Assembly (NCBI GenBank): GCA_016933415.1
Contig: JAFGAX010000070.1
Coordinates: 1-48,459, forward strand
Direction of reading: 5' to 3'
Source of the DNA: a bacterium
GTDB taxonomy: Bacteria > Zhuqueibacterota > QNDG01 > DTFT01
DNA: 48,459 bases
Shown: positions 8,460 to 17,361 of the stretch, piece after piece
How the letters are laid out: every line of letters begins with the position of its first letter
Position numbering within the stretch: the first letter of the stretch is position 1
Translations under genes and position numbers: made by a program
Notes under the pieces: model-generated
Databases searched by the model: none
The model's input: only the letters and a program-made list of their open reading frames with translations
What the model was told of the DNA's origin: nothing

Positions 8460-9575
8460 TTGAAGACCGCGTTTACCCGGAGACGTTTCCTCGCGGCCGC
8501 AGCCGCAGCCGCGGCAGGCGGCCTGACCAGCCCGGCCGGCCGCCTCTGCGGCGCGGAACGGCCGGCCGGCAGAGAGGCCCGTCATTACCGCAGGCTCGCG
8601 GGAAACAAGGTTCAATGCGGCCTGTGCCCCTGGGAATGCCTGGTGGACGACGGAAAGCGGGGTAAATGCGGCGTGCGGGAGAACCGCGGCGGCCGCTTCT
8701 ACAGCTTGGTCTATGGACGGGTAGCGGCGTCTCACGTGGACCCGATCGAGAAGAAGCCGTTCTACCATCTGCTCCCGGGCAGTCCCGCTTACTCCATGGC
8801 AACGGTGGGGTGCAATTTTGACTGCCGGTTCTGCCAGAACTGGGATCTGGCCCGGAGGCGTCCGGAGGAAGCCCCTGTCCCCGAGCTTTCCGCCGAATCC
8901 GTCGCGGAAGCGGCGGCTCGCGCCCGATGCCCGGTGATCGCCTTCACGTATTCCGAGCCCACGGTATTCAACGAGTTTGCGTTCGACACGGCCGCGGCGG
9001 GCCGGCGTCTGGGCATCCGGAGCGTGGTGGTTTCGAACGGATTCATCCGCAGGGAACCGCTCGAGGACCTGTGCGGCGTGATCGACGGGTATAAAGTCGA
9101 TTTGAAGTCCATGGACGACAGATACTACCGGTCCGTGTGCAGCGGCCGGCTGGCGCCGGTGCTCGAGACTTTGGTCCGGCTGCGTGACCGGAAAGTGTGG
9201 TGCGAAATCGTCTATCTCGTGGTTCCCACGCTCAACGATTCCGACGCCGGTTTCCGAATGCTTTCGCAATGGGTGCTGAAAGAGATGGGGCCGGACGTAC
9301 CGGTCCATTTTTCCCGTTTCTATCCGCAGTACAAACTAAACAACCTGCCGCCGACGCCCGCGGCCACGCTTGAGCGCGCCTGGTCCATCAGCCGCGAGGC
9401 GGGGCTGCATTTCGTCTATCTCGGCAATCTGCCGGGACACGAGGCGGAGAACACATTCTGTCCCGGATGCCACAAGGCCGTCATTCTCCGCTCCGGCTTC
9501 TCCGTGAAGGAAACGCATCTTCGCGACGGACGGTGCGGTTTCTGCGGACGCGTCATACCGGGCGTCTGGGCCTGA
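8460..9575 (+). CDS. amrS: AmmeMemoRadiSam system radical SAM enzyme with Tat signal
   Basis: 371 aa. Cys-rich N-terminal segment C53-x2-C56-x3-C60-x9-C70, radical SAM motif CNFDCRFC (C118, C122, C125), a standard SAM-binding barrel, and a C-terminal zinc-ribbon-like part (CPGC...CGFC). This is the AmrS family, whose reaction is unknown; it always occurs with AMMECR1 and Memo homologues, which here follow 19 bp downstream as a fusion. The N-terminus MKTAFTRRRFLAAAAAAAAG is a good twin-arginine signal, so the folded iron-sulfur protein is predicted to be exported. The start is TTG at 8460; its ribosome site is weak, but the Tat motif fixes the frame and approximate start. Confidence 0.88.
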   Translation: MKTAFTRRRFLAAAAAAAAGGLTSPAGRLCGAERPAGREARHYRRLAGNKVQCGLCPWECLVDDGKRGKCGVRENRGGRFYSLVYGRVAASHVDPIEKKPFYHLLPGSPAYSMATVGCNFDCRFCQNWDLARRRPEEAPVPELSAESVAEAAARARCPVIAFTYSEPTVFNEFAFDTAAAGRRLGIRSVVVSNGFIRREPLEDLCGVIDGYKVDLKSMDDRYYRSVCSGRLAPVLETLVRLRDRKVWCEIVYLVVPTLNDSDAGFRMLSQWVLKEMGPDVPVHFSRFYPQYKLNNLPPTPAATLERAWSISREAGLHFVYLGNLPGHEAENTFCPGCHKAVILRSGFSVKETHLRDGRCGFCGRVIPGVWA

Positions 9576-9594
9576 CCGAAAGGAGGGTCGCGCC

Positions 9595-11115
9595 ATGAAA
9601 CGCAGCGGATGGACCGTTGCCTTTCTGGTTCTCGGATTCTGCCTGTCGTTCTGCCACCAGCGGCAGACGGTTGCGGCCCGGGTGAGGCCCGCGGCCCGGG
9701 CGGGCCAGTTCTACGCCTATTCCGCGACCGAACTCCGCGAGCAGGTCCGGCTCTGCATGTCCAAAGCCGGGGGCGCGGTCCTGAAAGGGGAGATCCGGGG
9801 GATCTGGGCGCCGCACGCGGGCTATGAATACAGCGGCGCGATCGCGGCCGCGGCCTATCGGCAGGTGGCCGGCCGGTCCTACGACGCCGTGCTGGTGGTC
9901 GGACCCAGCCATTACCGGGCGTTTCGGGGCGCGGCCGTGGCCGACTGGGATTCCCTCGCCACGCCTCTCGGCCGTATCGCCGTAGACCGCGGCCTGGTCC
10001 GCGCGCTCACGGCCGCGGATCCGTGGATCACGGTGGTTCCCGGCGTAGACGACGGAGAGCATTCCGTCGAAGTCCAGCTCCCGTTCATCCAGGACGCCCT
10101 TCCGGGAGTGCCGGTCGTGCTGATGCTCACGGGGGACATGCCGCATGACCAGGCTGACAGGATCGCCCGGGCCATTGCCGGGGCCTGCGCCGGCCGGCGG
10201 GTGCTGCTGGTCGCCAGTTCGGATATGTCGCATTTTCCGTCCGCCTCGGACGCACGCCGCTCGGACGCGGAAGTGCTTGCGGCCGTTTCGAAATACGACA
10301 CGAAACGGATTCTGGCGCTCGAGGCCGGGTCGCGGACCCGGGGAATCCGGAATCTGGACTGCGCGCTGTGCGGTTCGGGCGCCCTGGTCACTGTCATGCT
10401 GGCGGCCCGCGCCATGGGCGCGGACCGCGCGGTTCAGCTGGCCTATGCCCATTCGGGGGATGTCACCGGCGACCCGGAGCGGGTGGTCGGGTACGGGGCG
10501 GCAGCCTTTGTCGGTCCGGTCGGTTCACTCAGCAAAGGAGGCGGCAACGTGGAACCGGAATCGCTCAAATTCACAGAGAGTGAGAAAAAAACGCTGTTCC
10601 GTGCGGCGCGTCAGGGCATTCTCGCCGCGCTGGGCGGACAGCGGCCCCCGGAATTCAACATCGAGTCGCCGAATCTGCTCGTCAAGCGCGGCGTGTTCGT
10701 GACCCTGGAGAACCGGGGCCGGTTGCGGGGGTGCATCGGGCATTTCGAGCCCGACCTGCCCCTGTTCGAAATCGTGTCCCAAATGGCCGTCGCGGCCGCA
10801 ACCCAGGATTACCGGTTTGCCCACAACCCGGTCACGGAACGCGAGATGAAGGATATCCACATCAAGATTTCCATCCTGTCCCCGCTCAAGAAGATCGATT
10901 CCGTCGAGGAAATCGAAGTCGGCAGGCACGGCATCTGGGTCCGGCAGGGCATGCGGAGCGGCACCTATCTGCCCGAGGTGGCGGCGGACATGGGCTGGAC
11001 GCGGGAGCAGTTCCTGGAAAGCTGCTGCGCCGAGAAAGCCGGCCTCCCGCCCGACGCCTGGAAGAAGGGCGCGGACATTTACGTTTACACCTCGCAAGTC
11101 CTTCAGGAAAAATGA
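9595..11115 (+). CDS. amrB: AmmeMemoRadiSam B-A fusion (Memo plus AMMECR1)
   Basis: 506 aa. Residues about 27-300 form a Memo-like domain (RPAARAGQFY..., WAPHAGYEYSGAIAAAAY, VGPSHYRAFRG, SSDMSHF), related to extradiol dioxygenases. Residues about 325-500 form the AMMECR1 domain (LVKRGVFVTLENRGRLRGCIG, ISILSPLKKID). The two are separate genes in many genomes and fused in others. The N-terminus is a Sec-type signal (VAFLVLGFCLSFCHQ); the LSFC could be a poor lipobox. Together with the Tat signal on the preceding radical SAM enzyme, this suggests the whole module works outside the cytoplasm. AAAGGAGGG precedes the ATG. Confidence 0.9.
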   Translation: MKRSGWTVAFLVLGFCLSFCHQRQTVAARVRPAARAGQFYAYSATELREQVRLCMSKAGGAVLKGEIRGIWAPHAGYEYSGAIAAAAYRQVAGRSYDAVLVVGPSHYRAFRGAAVADWDSLATPLGRIAVDRGLVRALTAADPWITVVPGVDDGEHSVEVQLPFIQDALPGVPVVLMLTGDMPHDQADRIARAIAGACAGRRVLLVASSDMSHFPSASDARRSDAEVLAAVSKYDTKRILALEAGSRTRGIRNLDCALCGSGALVTVMLAARAMGADRAVQLAYAHSGDVTGDPERVVGYGAAAFVGPVGSLSKGGGNVEPESLKFTESEKKTLFRAARQGILAALGGQRPPEFNIESPNLLVKRGVFVTLENRGRLRGCIGHFEPDLPLFEIVSQMAVAAATQDYRFAHNPVTEREMKDIHIKISILSPLKKIDSVEEIEVGRHGIWVRQGMRSGTYLPEVAADMGWTREQFLESCCAEKAGLPPDAWKKGADIYVYTSQVLQEK

Positions 11116-11123
11116 GAAAACCC

Positions 11124-11152
11124 TTGTAATTTCAGGTGAAAAAGGCTACATT
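11124..11152 (+). promoter_or_regulatory. Promoter of the second STAS gene
   Basis: TTGTAA at 11124-11129, a 17-bp spacer and TACATT at 11147-11152, placed in a short AT-richer gap, with the start codon 36 bases downstream. It would give the STAS gene its own transcript separate from the AmmeMemoRadiSam genes. Confidence 0.5.
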
Positions 11153-11187
11153 TCCCGGATAATGGACCATGCGCATCGGAGGCATGC

Positions 11188-11532
11188 ATGAAAGTGGACG
11201 TGAAAGAACAGGGCACTGCGGCGGTCCTTCTCGTCAAGGGAAACCTGATGGGGGGTCCCGAGACGCTGGCGGTTCATGAAAAGGTCCGCGAGCTGGTCGG
11301 CCTGAAGAAAACGAATGTGGTGATCGATCTGTCCGGCGTGGCCTGGATCAACAGTTCGGGCCTGGGCATGCTCATGGGATGCCTCACGTCGATCCGGAAC
11401 GCGGGCGGGGAGATGCGGGTCACGGGCGTGACGGAGAAGGTCAAGAATCTGTTCGTGATCACCAAACTCATCACGTTATTCGAAACCTATGAAACGGTCG
11501 ACGAGGCGGTCGCCTCTTTCGGTTCGAAATAA
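11188..11532 (+). CDS. STAS-domain anti-anti-sigma factor
   Basis: 114 aa, a complete SpoIIAA-like STAS domain: VVIDLSGVAWINSSGLGMLM carries the regulatory Ser pair, followed by TSIRNAGGEMRVTGVTEKV. Such proteins counteract a serine-kinase anti-sigma factor. CGGAGG sits just before the ATG. It has its own promoter and a strong terminator (11559-11585), so it is a single-gene unit. It is unlike the STAS protein at 2901 outside the core motif, so the two probably serve different partners. Confidence 0.88.
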   Translation: MKVDVKEQGTAAVLLVKGNLMGGPETLAVHEKVRELVGLKKTNVVIDLSGVAWINSSGLGMLMGCLTSIRNAGGEMRVTGVTEKVKNLFVITKLITLFETYETVDEAVASFGSK

Positions 11533-11558
11533 ACGGGTTTCCGGCATTTCCGGCGGTC

Positions 11559-11588
11559 AACGGGCGGGGAATGGACCCGCCCGTTTTC
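11559..11588 (+). terminator. Terminator after the STAS gene
   Basis: A perfect 10-bp GC-rich stem (aacgggcggg, 11559-11568; cccgcccgtt, 11576-11585) followed by TT and a short T-rich end. It separates the STAS gene from the prenyl synthase and argues that the latter's start is downstream of 11590. Confidence 0.65.
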
Positions 11589-11707
11589 ATAGGGCCGGTT
11601 CGCGCGGCAGGTTCGGACCGGACAGCCGGGGCGGGCGGACCCGCAGCGGGGCGGACATCCGAATTCCTGCGGTTGCGTCCGCCTGCGGACGAGGCTTGAG
11701 CGCGGCC

Positions 11708-12781
11708 ATGCTCCGGAACGCCTCGGCTCCGGTCGCTTCCGCGCTGGAGCGGTTCGAAACGGAATTCATCGCGTCGCTCGATGCCGCGGAGAGCGCCGGC
11801 CATCCGGCCCTGAAGGCATCCCGCCTGCTTTCCGGCAAGCGGCTTCGGCCACTGCTCCATCTGCTCGCGCAGGGCGCCGCGGATCCCGAACGGCCGCCGG
11901 AACCCGGCGCCGCGGTTCTCATCGAACTCCTGCATATCGCGAGCCTCCTCCATGATGATGTGGTGGACGGCACAGACAGGCGGCGCGGGTTGAAAAGCCT
12001 GAACGCGGCCGAAGGCAACCGGTTCTCCGTGCTGTCCGGCGACTACCTCATGGCAAAAGCGCTTTCCCTGGCGCTCGGCTTTCCCGATCCCATCGTCACG
12101 CCTGCCCTGTCCCGCGCCCTGCTCGTCATGACCGCCGCGGAGTTGAAGCAGGCGCTGTCCGGCGGCGCCGCGGTGGTGTCCGAATCGGAGGTGCTTGAGA
12201 TCGCCTACGGCAAGACCGCGTGCCTGATGGAGACGGCCTGCGAACTCGGAGGCCGTCTGGCCGGAGCGGACGAAGGCCGGGTCCGGGCGCTGGGCCGGTT
12301 CGGCCGCCATTTCGGCCTTGCCTATCAGATCCGGGACGACATTCAGGACGTCACGGGAGACTCGAAGACACTCGGCAAACCGGTCGGACAGGACGCCAGC
12401 GGCGGGAGATGGACGCTCCCCCTGGTCTACAGCCTGGAGGCATCCGGCGCCGCGGACCGTAAAGCGTGCATGCGCCGCATGGCAAGAAGGACCGCGGCGG
12501 ACGTCGCGTGGATTCACGCGTTCATCCTGCGTCACGGCGGCGCGGAGGCGGCTGAACGGAAAGTGGACGCGGAGCTCGGTGAAGGGGTCCGGCAGCTGTC
12601 CGGTTTCCCGGAATCCGACTGCCGTTCCGGTCTGATTCTGCTTTGCGGCCGGCCGGCCTTCGGCAGGACCGGAACCGCCCCCGGTCAGGAGAAGGATGCG
12701 CCGGAGCAACTGCCGGATCCGGAGCGAAATTCGGCACACACCGGCTTCGGCACGCTCCGGTGTGCCGGGGAAGGCCTTTGA
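11708..12781 (+). CDS. Polyprenyl diphosphate synthase
   Basis: 357 aa. Both aspartate-rich substrate motifs of trans-prenyl synthases are present: DDVVD at 83-87 (HDDVVDGTDRRRG) and DDIQD at 210-214. KRLRP near residue 44 and the KT of AYGKTACL near 165 are also conserved. The enzyme extends allylic diphosphates with isopentenyl diphosphate, making the side chain of a quinone or an undecaprenyl-like lipid. The last 40 residues extend past the usual family end and are rich in Gly, Pro and Glu. The start is uncertain: the ATG at 11708 is preceded by GAGG at a long distance, and a TTG lies at 11696. Its stop overlaps the apbE start (TGATG), so the two are coupled. Confidence 0.85.
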   Translation: MLRNASAPVASALERFETEFIASLDAAESAGHPALKASRLLSGKRLRPLLHLLAQGAADPERPPEPGAAVLIELLHIASLLHDDVVDGTDRRRGLKSLNAAEGNRFSVLSGDYLMAKALSLALGFPDPIVTPALSRALLVMTAAELKQALSGGAAVVSESEVLEIAYGKTACLMETACELGGRLAGADEGRVRALGRFGRHFGLAYQIRDDIQDVTGDSKTLGKPVGQDASGGRWTLPLVYSLEASGAADRKACMRRMARRTAADVAWIHAFILRHGGAEAAERKVDAELGEGVRQLSGFPESDCRSGLILLCGRPAFGRTGTAPGQEKDAPEQLPDPERNSAHTGFGTLRCAGEGL

Positions 12782-13890
12782 TGATTGCATCGACTCAGCG
12801 GCGTCACGTCGCGCTTGTCATCCTATCCGTCCTGCTGGCCTGCCTGTCGGCATGCCGGAGGAGCCGCCTCGCTTCTCCGGTGATTGCCGAGGCTTTTCTG
12901 GTCGACACCCACGTTAAAATTTCGGTTTTCGACGCCGATTCAGGCGAAACGGGCGCCCGGGCGGCTGTTCAGAAATGCATCCGTGAAATGCGCGCGGCAG
13001 AGGGCCGCACCACGGCGCATGTGGACACCAGCGACATCGCACGCGTCAATGCCGCTGCCGGCAGGCGGCCGGTGGCGGTCGGCCCGGAAACCCGCGGCCT
13101 GATTGAAAAGGCCGTTGAAGCGTCGCGTCTGACCCGCGGCGGATACGACGCCGTTCTGGGCGGGCTCAAAATTCTCTGGGGATTCGGAACCGACCGGACG
13201 GCGGTCCCGGACAAGGCCGAGTTGAACCGACGTCTCCGGGTCTCCGGAATGCGCCAGCTCGAGCTCGGGGACGGAACCGTTTTTCTGAAGAACAGCGGCG
13301 CGTCCATGGATCTCGGCGGGCTCGGAGAGGGATACCTGATCGACCTGGCCGTGCGGTCCCTGCGCGGCAGCGGTGTCCGTTCCGGTATCGTGGAGGCCAC
13401 GGGCGATCTCGCGGCTTTCGGCCGGCATCCGGAGCGTCCGTACTGGCGCATCGGCGTCAAGAATCCGCGCGACCCGGAAGGCCGCCTCATGGGGGTGATC
13501 CGGCTGGGGGGGGAGGCGGTCTCAGAGGGTCGTTTTGTGACGACCCTTCAACGTCTCTTCGGGGTGATCCGCCTGAAGGATGAGGCCGTGGCCACATCGG
13601 GCGATTATGAAAGGGTTTTCATCGAGAATGGAAAACGCTACTGCCACATCATCGATCCACGGACCGGTTTCCCGGCCGCGTCCGGGTGCATCAGCGTGAC
13701 CGTGGTGGCTCCGGCCGCATTGGATGCCGACGCGCTGGCCACGGGTCTGTTCACGCTCCATCCGGATACGGCCCTGGCGGTGATCGAGAGCCTGCCGCAT
13801 GTCGAGGGCATTGTCATGACCGAGGCCGACGGCGTCGTTCGCCAGAAGGTTTCCTCGGGTTTGAAGAACCGGTACGACGCGGCGGAATAG
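12781..13890 (+). CDS. apbE: FAD:protein FMN transferase, lipoprotein
   Basis: 369 aa. The lipoprotein signal ends in LACLSAC, placing the enzyme on the periplasmic side of a membrane. ApbE motifs follow: DTHVKISVF, NSGASMDLGGLGEGYLID, AVATSGDYERVF and HIIDPRTGFPA with later DADALATGLF. The enzyme transfers FMN from FAD to a Thr in [S/T]GAT motifs, such as the one in the FMN-binding protein at 7987. It overlaps the prenyl synthase by one base. An insertion of 23 aa (from 13492) interrupts the usual GVIRLKDEAVATSG by repeating GVIRL; it carries a small DNA hairpin. The insertion lies in a loop before the conserved motif, so activity may survive. Confidence 0.93.
   Translation: MIASTQRRHVALVILSVLLACLSACRRSRLASPVIAEAFLVDTHVKISVFDADSGETGARAAVQKCIREMRAAEGRTTAHVDTSDIARVNAAAGRRPVAVGPETRGLIEKAVEASRLTRGGYDAVLGGLKILWGFGTDRTAVPDKAELNRRLRVSGMRQLELGDGTVFLKNSGASMDLGGLGEGYLIDLAVRSLRGSGVRSGIVEATGDLAAFGRHPERPYWRIGVKNPRDPEGRLMGVIRLGGEAVSEGRFVTTLQRLFGVIRLKDEAVATSGDYERVFIENGKRYCHIIDPRTGFPAASGCISVTVVAPAALDADALATGLFTLHPDTALAVIESLPHVEGIVMTEADGVVRQKVSSGLKNRYDAAE
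13492..13560. repeat. In-frame 69-bp insertion/duplication inside apbE
   Basis: The words ggggtgatccg-ctg occur at 13492 and 13561, 69 bases apart, so the reading frame is kept. Between them is a perfect 8-bp hairpin (agggtcgt, 13526-13533; acgaccct, 13540-13547; loop tttgtg). The encoded residues (EAVSEGRFVTTLQRLF) have no counterpart in the ApbE family as I know it. Confidence 0.55.
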
Positions 13891-13989
13891 TTCCGGGTTC
13901 CGCGTTCCGGGTTTAAACAGAAGAACAGATGGAATTATCTTTCAACCCGGAACCCGGAACTCGGAACCCGGAACCCGGAACCCGGAACG
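13891..13989. repeat. GGAACCC-rich inverted repeat
   Basis: The left arm (13891-13913) is built of ttccgggttc units; the right arm (13944-13989) repeats cggaaccc five times. The arms are complementary over more than 15 bp. It lies between apbE and the UXS-like gene and could terminate transcription. A second member of the family is at 23777-23858. Confidence 0.6.
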
Positions 13990-14061
13990 CTTTCTTAACC
14001 ATGAACCATGAACTTTTCAAGATGAACCGATTCGTCGATTGATCAGAAAAGAAGGAAGCAC

Positions 14062-15018
14062 ATGCCAAGAACTCTCGTCACGGGCGGCGCTGGATTTCTC
14101 GGGTCGCATCTCTGCGAGGCCCTGCTCCGCCGCGGGCACGAAGTCATCGCCATGGACAATCTGCTCACCGGCTCGGTGGACAACATCAGTCACATCCGGA
14201 GCGACCGCTTCTCGTTTATACGCTACGACGTCACGAATTACGTGTACGTGGACGGACCGCTGGACTATATCCTGCATTTCGCGTCCCCGGCCAGCCCGCG
14301 CGATTATCTCGAGTTTCCCATCCAGACGCTGAAGGTCGGCTCGCTGGGAACGCACAAGGCGCTCGGTCTCGCACGGGAGAAGAAAGCCGTTTTTCTGCTC
14401 GCCTCCACCTCCGAGGTGTACGGCGATCCGCTCGTCCATCCCCAGCCGGAAACCTACTGGGGCAACGTCGATCCGGTCAGCCCCAGGGGCGTGTACGACG
14501 AGGCCAAGCGGTTCGCGGAGGCGATCACCATGGCCTATCACCGTTCCCACGGCGTGGACACCCGCATCGTCCGCATCTTCAACACCTACGGTCCGCGCAT
14601 GCGGCCCGAGGACGGCCGGGCGGTGCCCGCTTTCGTCCCGCAGGCCCTGCGGGGAGAGCCGATCACGGTTTTCGGGGACGGGAGCCAGACCCGGAGCTTC
14701 TGCTACGTGACGGACCTGGTCGACGGCATTCTGCGCCTGCTGGAGTCCGGCATACACACGCCGGTGAACATCGGCAACCCGGACGAGCGGACCATACTGG
14801 AACTGGTCCACGCCATTCTCGAGATTACCGGCAGCGACAGCGCCGTCGTCCACAGGCCTCTGCCGGTGAACGACCCCAAGGTCCGACAGCCCGACATCAC
14901 ACTGGCTCGGATCCGTCTGGAATGGGAGCCGAAAGTCAGCCTGGAGGATGGATTGAAAACCACCATCGACTGGTTCCGCCGCAAGCTGGGTATGTCCGAT
15001 GCCGGCTCCCGGGCGTGA
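14062..15018 (+). CDS. NAD-dependent UDP-glucuronate decarboxylase-like epimerase
   Basis: 318 aa, extended SDR family. The NAD-binding motif [15 protein letters not shown] is at the N-terminus, the catalytic Ser/Thr region is [10 protein letters not shown], and YDEAK is the YxxxK pair. The phrases [50 protein letters not shown] and [17 protein letters not shown] are characteristic of UDP-xylose synthase (UXS), which converts UDP-glucuronate to UDP-xylose. The product could supply xylose or a related sugar to the LPS genes downstream: its 3' end overlaps the GT9 gene by 20 bases. AAGGAAG precedes the ATG. Confidence 0.87.
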   Translation: MPRTLVTGGAGFLGSHLCEALLRRGHEVIAMDNLLTGSVDNISHIRSDRFSFIRYDVTNYVYVDGPLDYILHFASPASPRDYLEFPIQTLKVGSLGTHKALGLAREKKAVFLLASTSEVYGDPLVHPQPETYWGNVDPVSPRGVYDEAKRFAEAITMAYHRSHGVDTRIVRIFNTYGPRMRPEDGRAVPAFVPQALRGEPITVFGDGSQTRSFCYVTDLVDGILRLLESGIHTPVNIGNPDERTILELVHAILEITGSDSAVVHRPLPVNDPKVRQPDITLARIRLEWEPKVSLEDGLKTTIDWFRRKLGMSDAGSRA

Positions 15019-16060
15019 AGTAAGGCCTGTGCCCGAGCCGCGAAATGTGCTCCTGATCCGCTTCGGCGCGATGGGTGATGTGATTCTCGCAACGCCCGCC
15101 ATCCGGGCCGCGGCCGCGGCCTGCGGGGCCGGGCGGATCGATTTTCTCACCAAGTCGGCATATCGGCCCCTGGTGCGGAACCACCCGTCCATGGGCCGCG
15201 TGCTGAAGTTCGGGGGCAGGGACGGAGCGGGGTTTTGGAGTATGGTTCGGACCGTGCGTGCCGGCCGATACGACGCGGTGATCGATCTGCAGAACAGCTG
15301 GCGCAGCCGTTTCCTGAGTCTGTTCTCCGGCGCAGAAACGCGGGGCACGGTGAAAATCGGCCGCTGGAAGCGGTTTCTGCTGGTACGTTGCCGCCGCGAC
15401 CGGTACGGGGATGTCCTGCCTGTGCCGTTGAAATACCTGGCCGCGGCATCCGTGATCGGCGCCCGGGATGACGGGAAGGGGCTGGATCTGGCCGTGGATC
15501 CGGAAGAGTCGGAGGCCGCTGCCGGCCTGCTGAAATCGGCCGGGCTCGCAACGGGCAGGCCGCTTATCGCGCTGGCGCCCGGCGCCGGTCGCGCCACCAA
15601 ACGCTGGCCGGCGGAGCGTTTCGGCGCAGTCGCCTCAGCTTTCATTGCAAGGGGATACGCCGCGGCTTTCATCGGGGGGGAGGCGGATAAACCGGCCTGC
15701 GCCGAAGCCCTGAAAAGCGCGGGCGGACCCTCGGCGGATCTGGCCGGTGTTTTCTCCCTGGCCGGAACAGCCGGCCTGATCAGCCGGTCCAGACTGCTGG
15801 TCACCAATGACACCGGGCTCATGCACATGGCCACGGCTCTGCGGGTGCCCTGCGTCGCGGTCTTCGGCCCGACGACGCGCCATTTCGGCTTCTTCCCGTT
15901 CCGCGCGGCCTCCGCCGTGGTCGAGAAGCCGCTCGCGTGCAGACCCTGCTCCTACCACGGCACGGACCGGTGTCCGCAGGGGCATTTCCGCTGTATGCTG
16001 GACATCGAGGCCGGGGAGGTGCTGTCCGCGGCCGAACGGTTACTGATTCCGGAGAACTGA
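14999..16060 (+). CDS. GT9 (heptosyltransferase-like) glycosyltransferase
   Basis: 353 aa. The fold and motifs are those of glycosyltransferase family 9 (WaaC/WaaF/WaaQ): [23 protein letters not shown] at the N-terminus, [20 protein letters not shown] at the start of the second domain, and [29 protein letters not shown] near the nucleotide-sugar site. It adds heptose or another sugar to the LPS inner core on the cytoplasmic face of the inner membrane. It overlaps the UXS-like gene by 20 bases and waaA by one base, showing tight coupling. A GTG at 15030 is an alternative start. Confidence 0.88.
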   Translation: MPAPGREVRPVPEPRNVLLIRFGAMGDVILATPAIRAAAAACGAGRIDFLTKSAYRPLVRNHPSMGRVLKFGGRDGAGFWSMVRTVRAGRYDAVIDLQNSWRSRFLSLFSGAETRGTVKIGRWKRFLLVRCRRDRYGDVLPVPLKYLAAASVIGARDDGKGLDLAVDPEESEAAAGLLKSAGLATGRPLIALAPGAGRATKRWPAERFGAVASAFIARGYAAAFIGGEADKPACAEALKSAGGPSADLAGVFSLAGTAGLISRSRLLVTNDTGLMHMATALRVPCVAVFGPTTRHFGFFPFRAASAVVEKPLACRPCSYHGTDRCPQGHFRCMLDIEAGEVLSAAERLLIPEN

Positions 16061-17361
16061 TGGATTCCTTCTATTACGCGGTGTATAACGCGGCCGTTCT
16101 GCCGCTGCTCAGGTTCGCGCTGTTCCTGGGCGCGCTGGTCGATCCCAAAATCCGGCGTGGGCTGAAGGGCCGCAGCGGGCTTTTCAGCCGCCTCGAATCG
16201 GAAACCGCCGGATGCGCCGGCCGTTCCCCGCGTTTCTGGATACACACCAGTTCCATGGGAGAGTTCGAGCAGGCCAAGCCCGTCATCGCCGGACTGCGGG
16301 CCCGGTTTCCCGACGCCTTCATCGCGGTCAGTTTTTTCTCTCCCTCCGGGTACGAGAATGTCCGGTCTTTTCCCGGCGCCGACCTCCTGACCTACATCCC
16401 ATTCGACACCAGGCGGAACGCCGGCCGTTTCCTCTCCATCCTCAGGCCCGACGCCGGAATCGTGGTGCGTCACGACATCTGGCCGAACCACACCGCCGAG
16501 CTCAAGCGGCGGGGCATTCCCGCGTTTCTGATCAACTTCTCGCTCCGTTCCGCGCCGGCGTACCGCAGGTTCTGGACCCGGGGCATGATTCGCATGTGCG
16601 TCCGGCCCTTTGACCATGTGCTCGCGGTTTCGGAACAGACCGCGGACGTGAGCGAAAAATTCAGCCTCTCATCGGTCCGGCCCGAGGTGGCGGGGGACAC
16701 GCGCTACGACCAGGTCGTGCGGCGGACGGAAAACGCAGAGGCCGCGGCCGGGCCCCTGCGGCCTTTGAAACAGGGGCGTTTCGGCATCGTGTTCGGCAGC
16801 ACCTGGCCCACGGACGAGGCCGTGATCACGCCCGTTCTGAAGGCGCTTGCCGTGGAGCATCGCAGGCTGTGGTCGGTTTGGGTTCCGCACGAGCCCACGG
16901 CGGAGCACCTGCAGAACGTCGAATCGCAATGCGCCGGCGCGGGACTTCGGTGTGTCCGGCTTTCGGGTCTTCCGGATGCGCGCGGCGGCGCTTTCGATGT
17001 GCTCCTGGTGGACCGCATCGGCATTCTCGCGGGCCTGTACGCACTGGCGGACGCCGCCTTTGTCGGCGGCGGATTCGGGCCCGGCGTGCACAGCGTGCTC
17101 GAACCCGCGGCTTTCGGAATCCCGGTTTTCTTCGGACCCCGGTGCAGGAATTCCCACGAGGCCGGTCAGCTTGAATCGCGCGGCGGCGGATTTCTCGTCC
17201 GGGACGCTGATTCCTTTCTCCGCGTCCTCCGGCCCATGGTCAACGACTCCGCTGTTCTCAAGAAGGCGGGCGCGTCCGCGCTGGCCCTGGTGCGCGAGAA
17301 TATCGGGGCCACGGACCGCATCGTGCGCCGCCTCGAGGAACGGGTGAAGCCGCGTGCTTGA
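16060..17361 (+). CDS. waaA: 3-deoxy-D-manno-octulosonic acid (Kdo) transferase
   Basis: 433 aa, normal family length. An N-terminal membrane anchor (VLPLLRFALFLGALV) leads to the GT-B fold with WIHTSSMGEFEQAKPVI (the SxGE catalytic region), VVRHDIWPNH, VAGDTRYDQV, FGSTWPTDEAVI and GGFGPGVHSVLEPAAFGIPVFFGP. It transfers Kdo from CMP-Kdo to lipid A precursor, so the cell makes LPS. The ATG overlaps the GT9 stop (ACTGATGG). The 3' end overlaps the start of the first ECF ATPase by 8 bases. Confidence 0.93.
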   Translation: MDSFYYAVYNAAVLPLLRFALFLGALVDPKIRRGLKGRSGLFSRLESETAGCAGRSPRFWIHTSSMGEFEQAKPVIAGLRARFPDAFIAVSFFSPSGYENVRSFPGADLLTYIPFDTRRNAGRFLSILRPDAGIVVRHDIWPNHTAELKRRGIPAFLINFSLRSAPAYRRFWTRGMIRMCVRPFDHVLAVSEQTADVSEKFSLSSVRPEVAGDTRYDQVVRRTENAEAAAGPLRPLKQGRFGIVFGSTWPTDEAVITPVLKALAVEHRRLWSVWVPHEPTAEHLQNVESQCAGAGLRCVRLSGLPDARGGAFDVLLVDRIGILAGLYALADAAFVGGGFGPGVHSVLEPAAFGIPVFFGPRCRNSHEAGQLESRGGGFLVRDADSFLRVLRPMVNDSAVLKKAGASALALVRENIGATDRIVRRLEERVKPRA

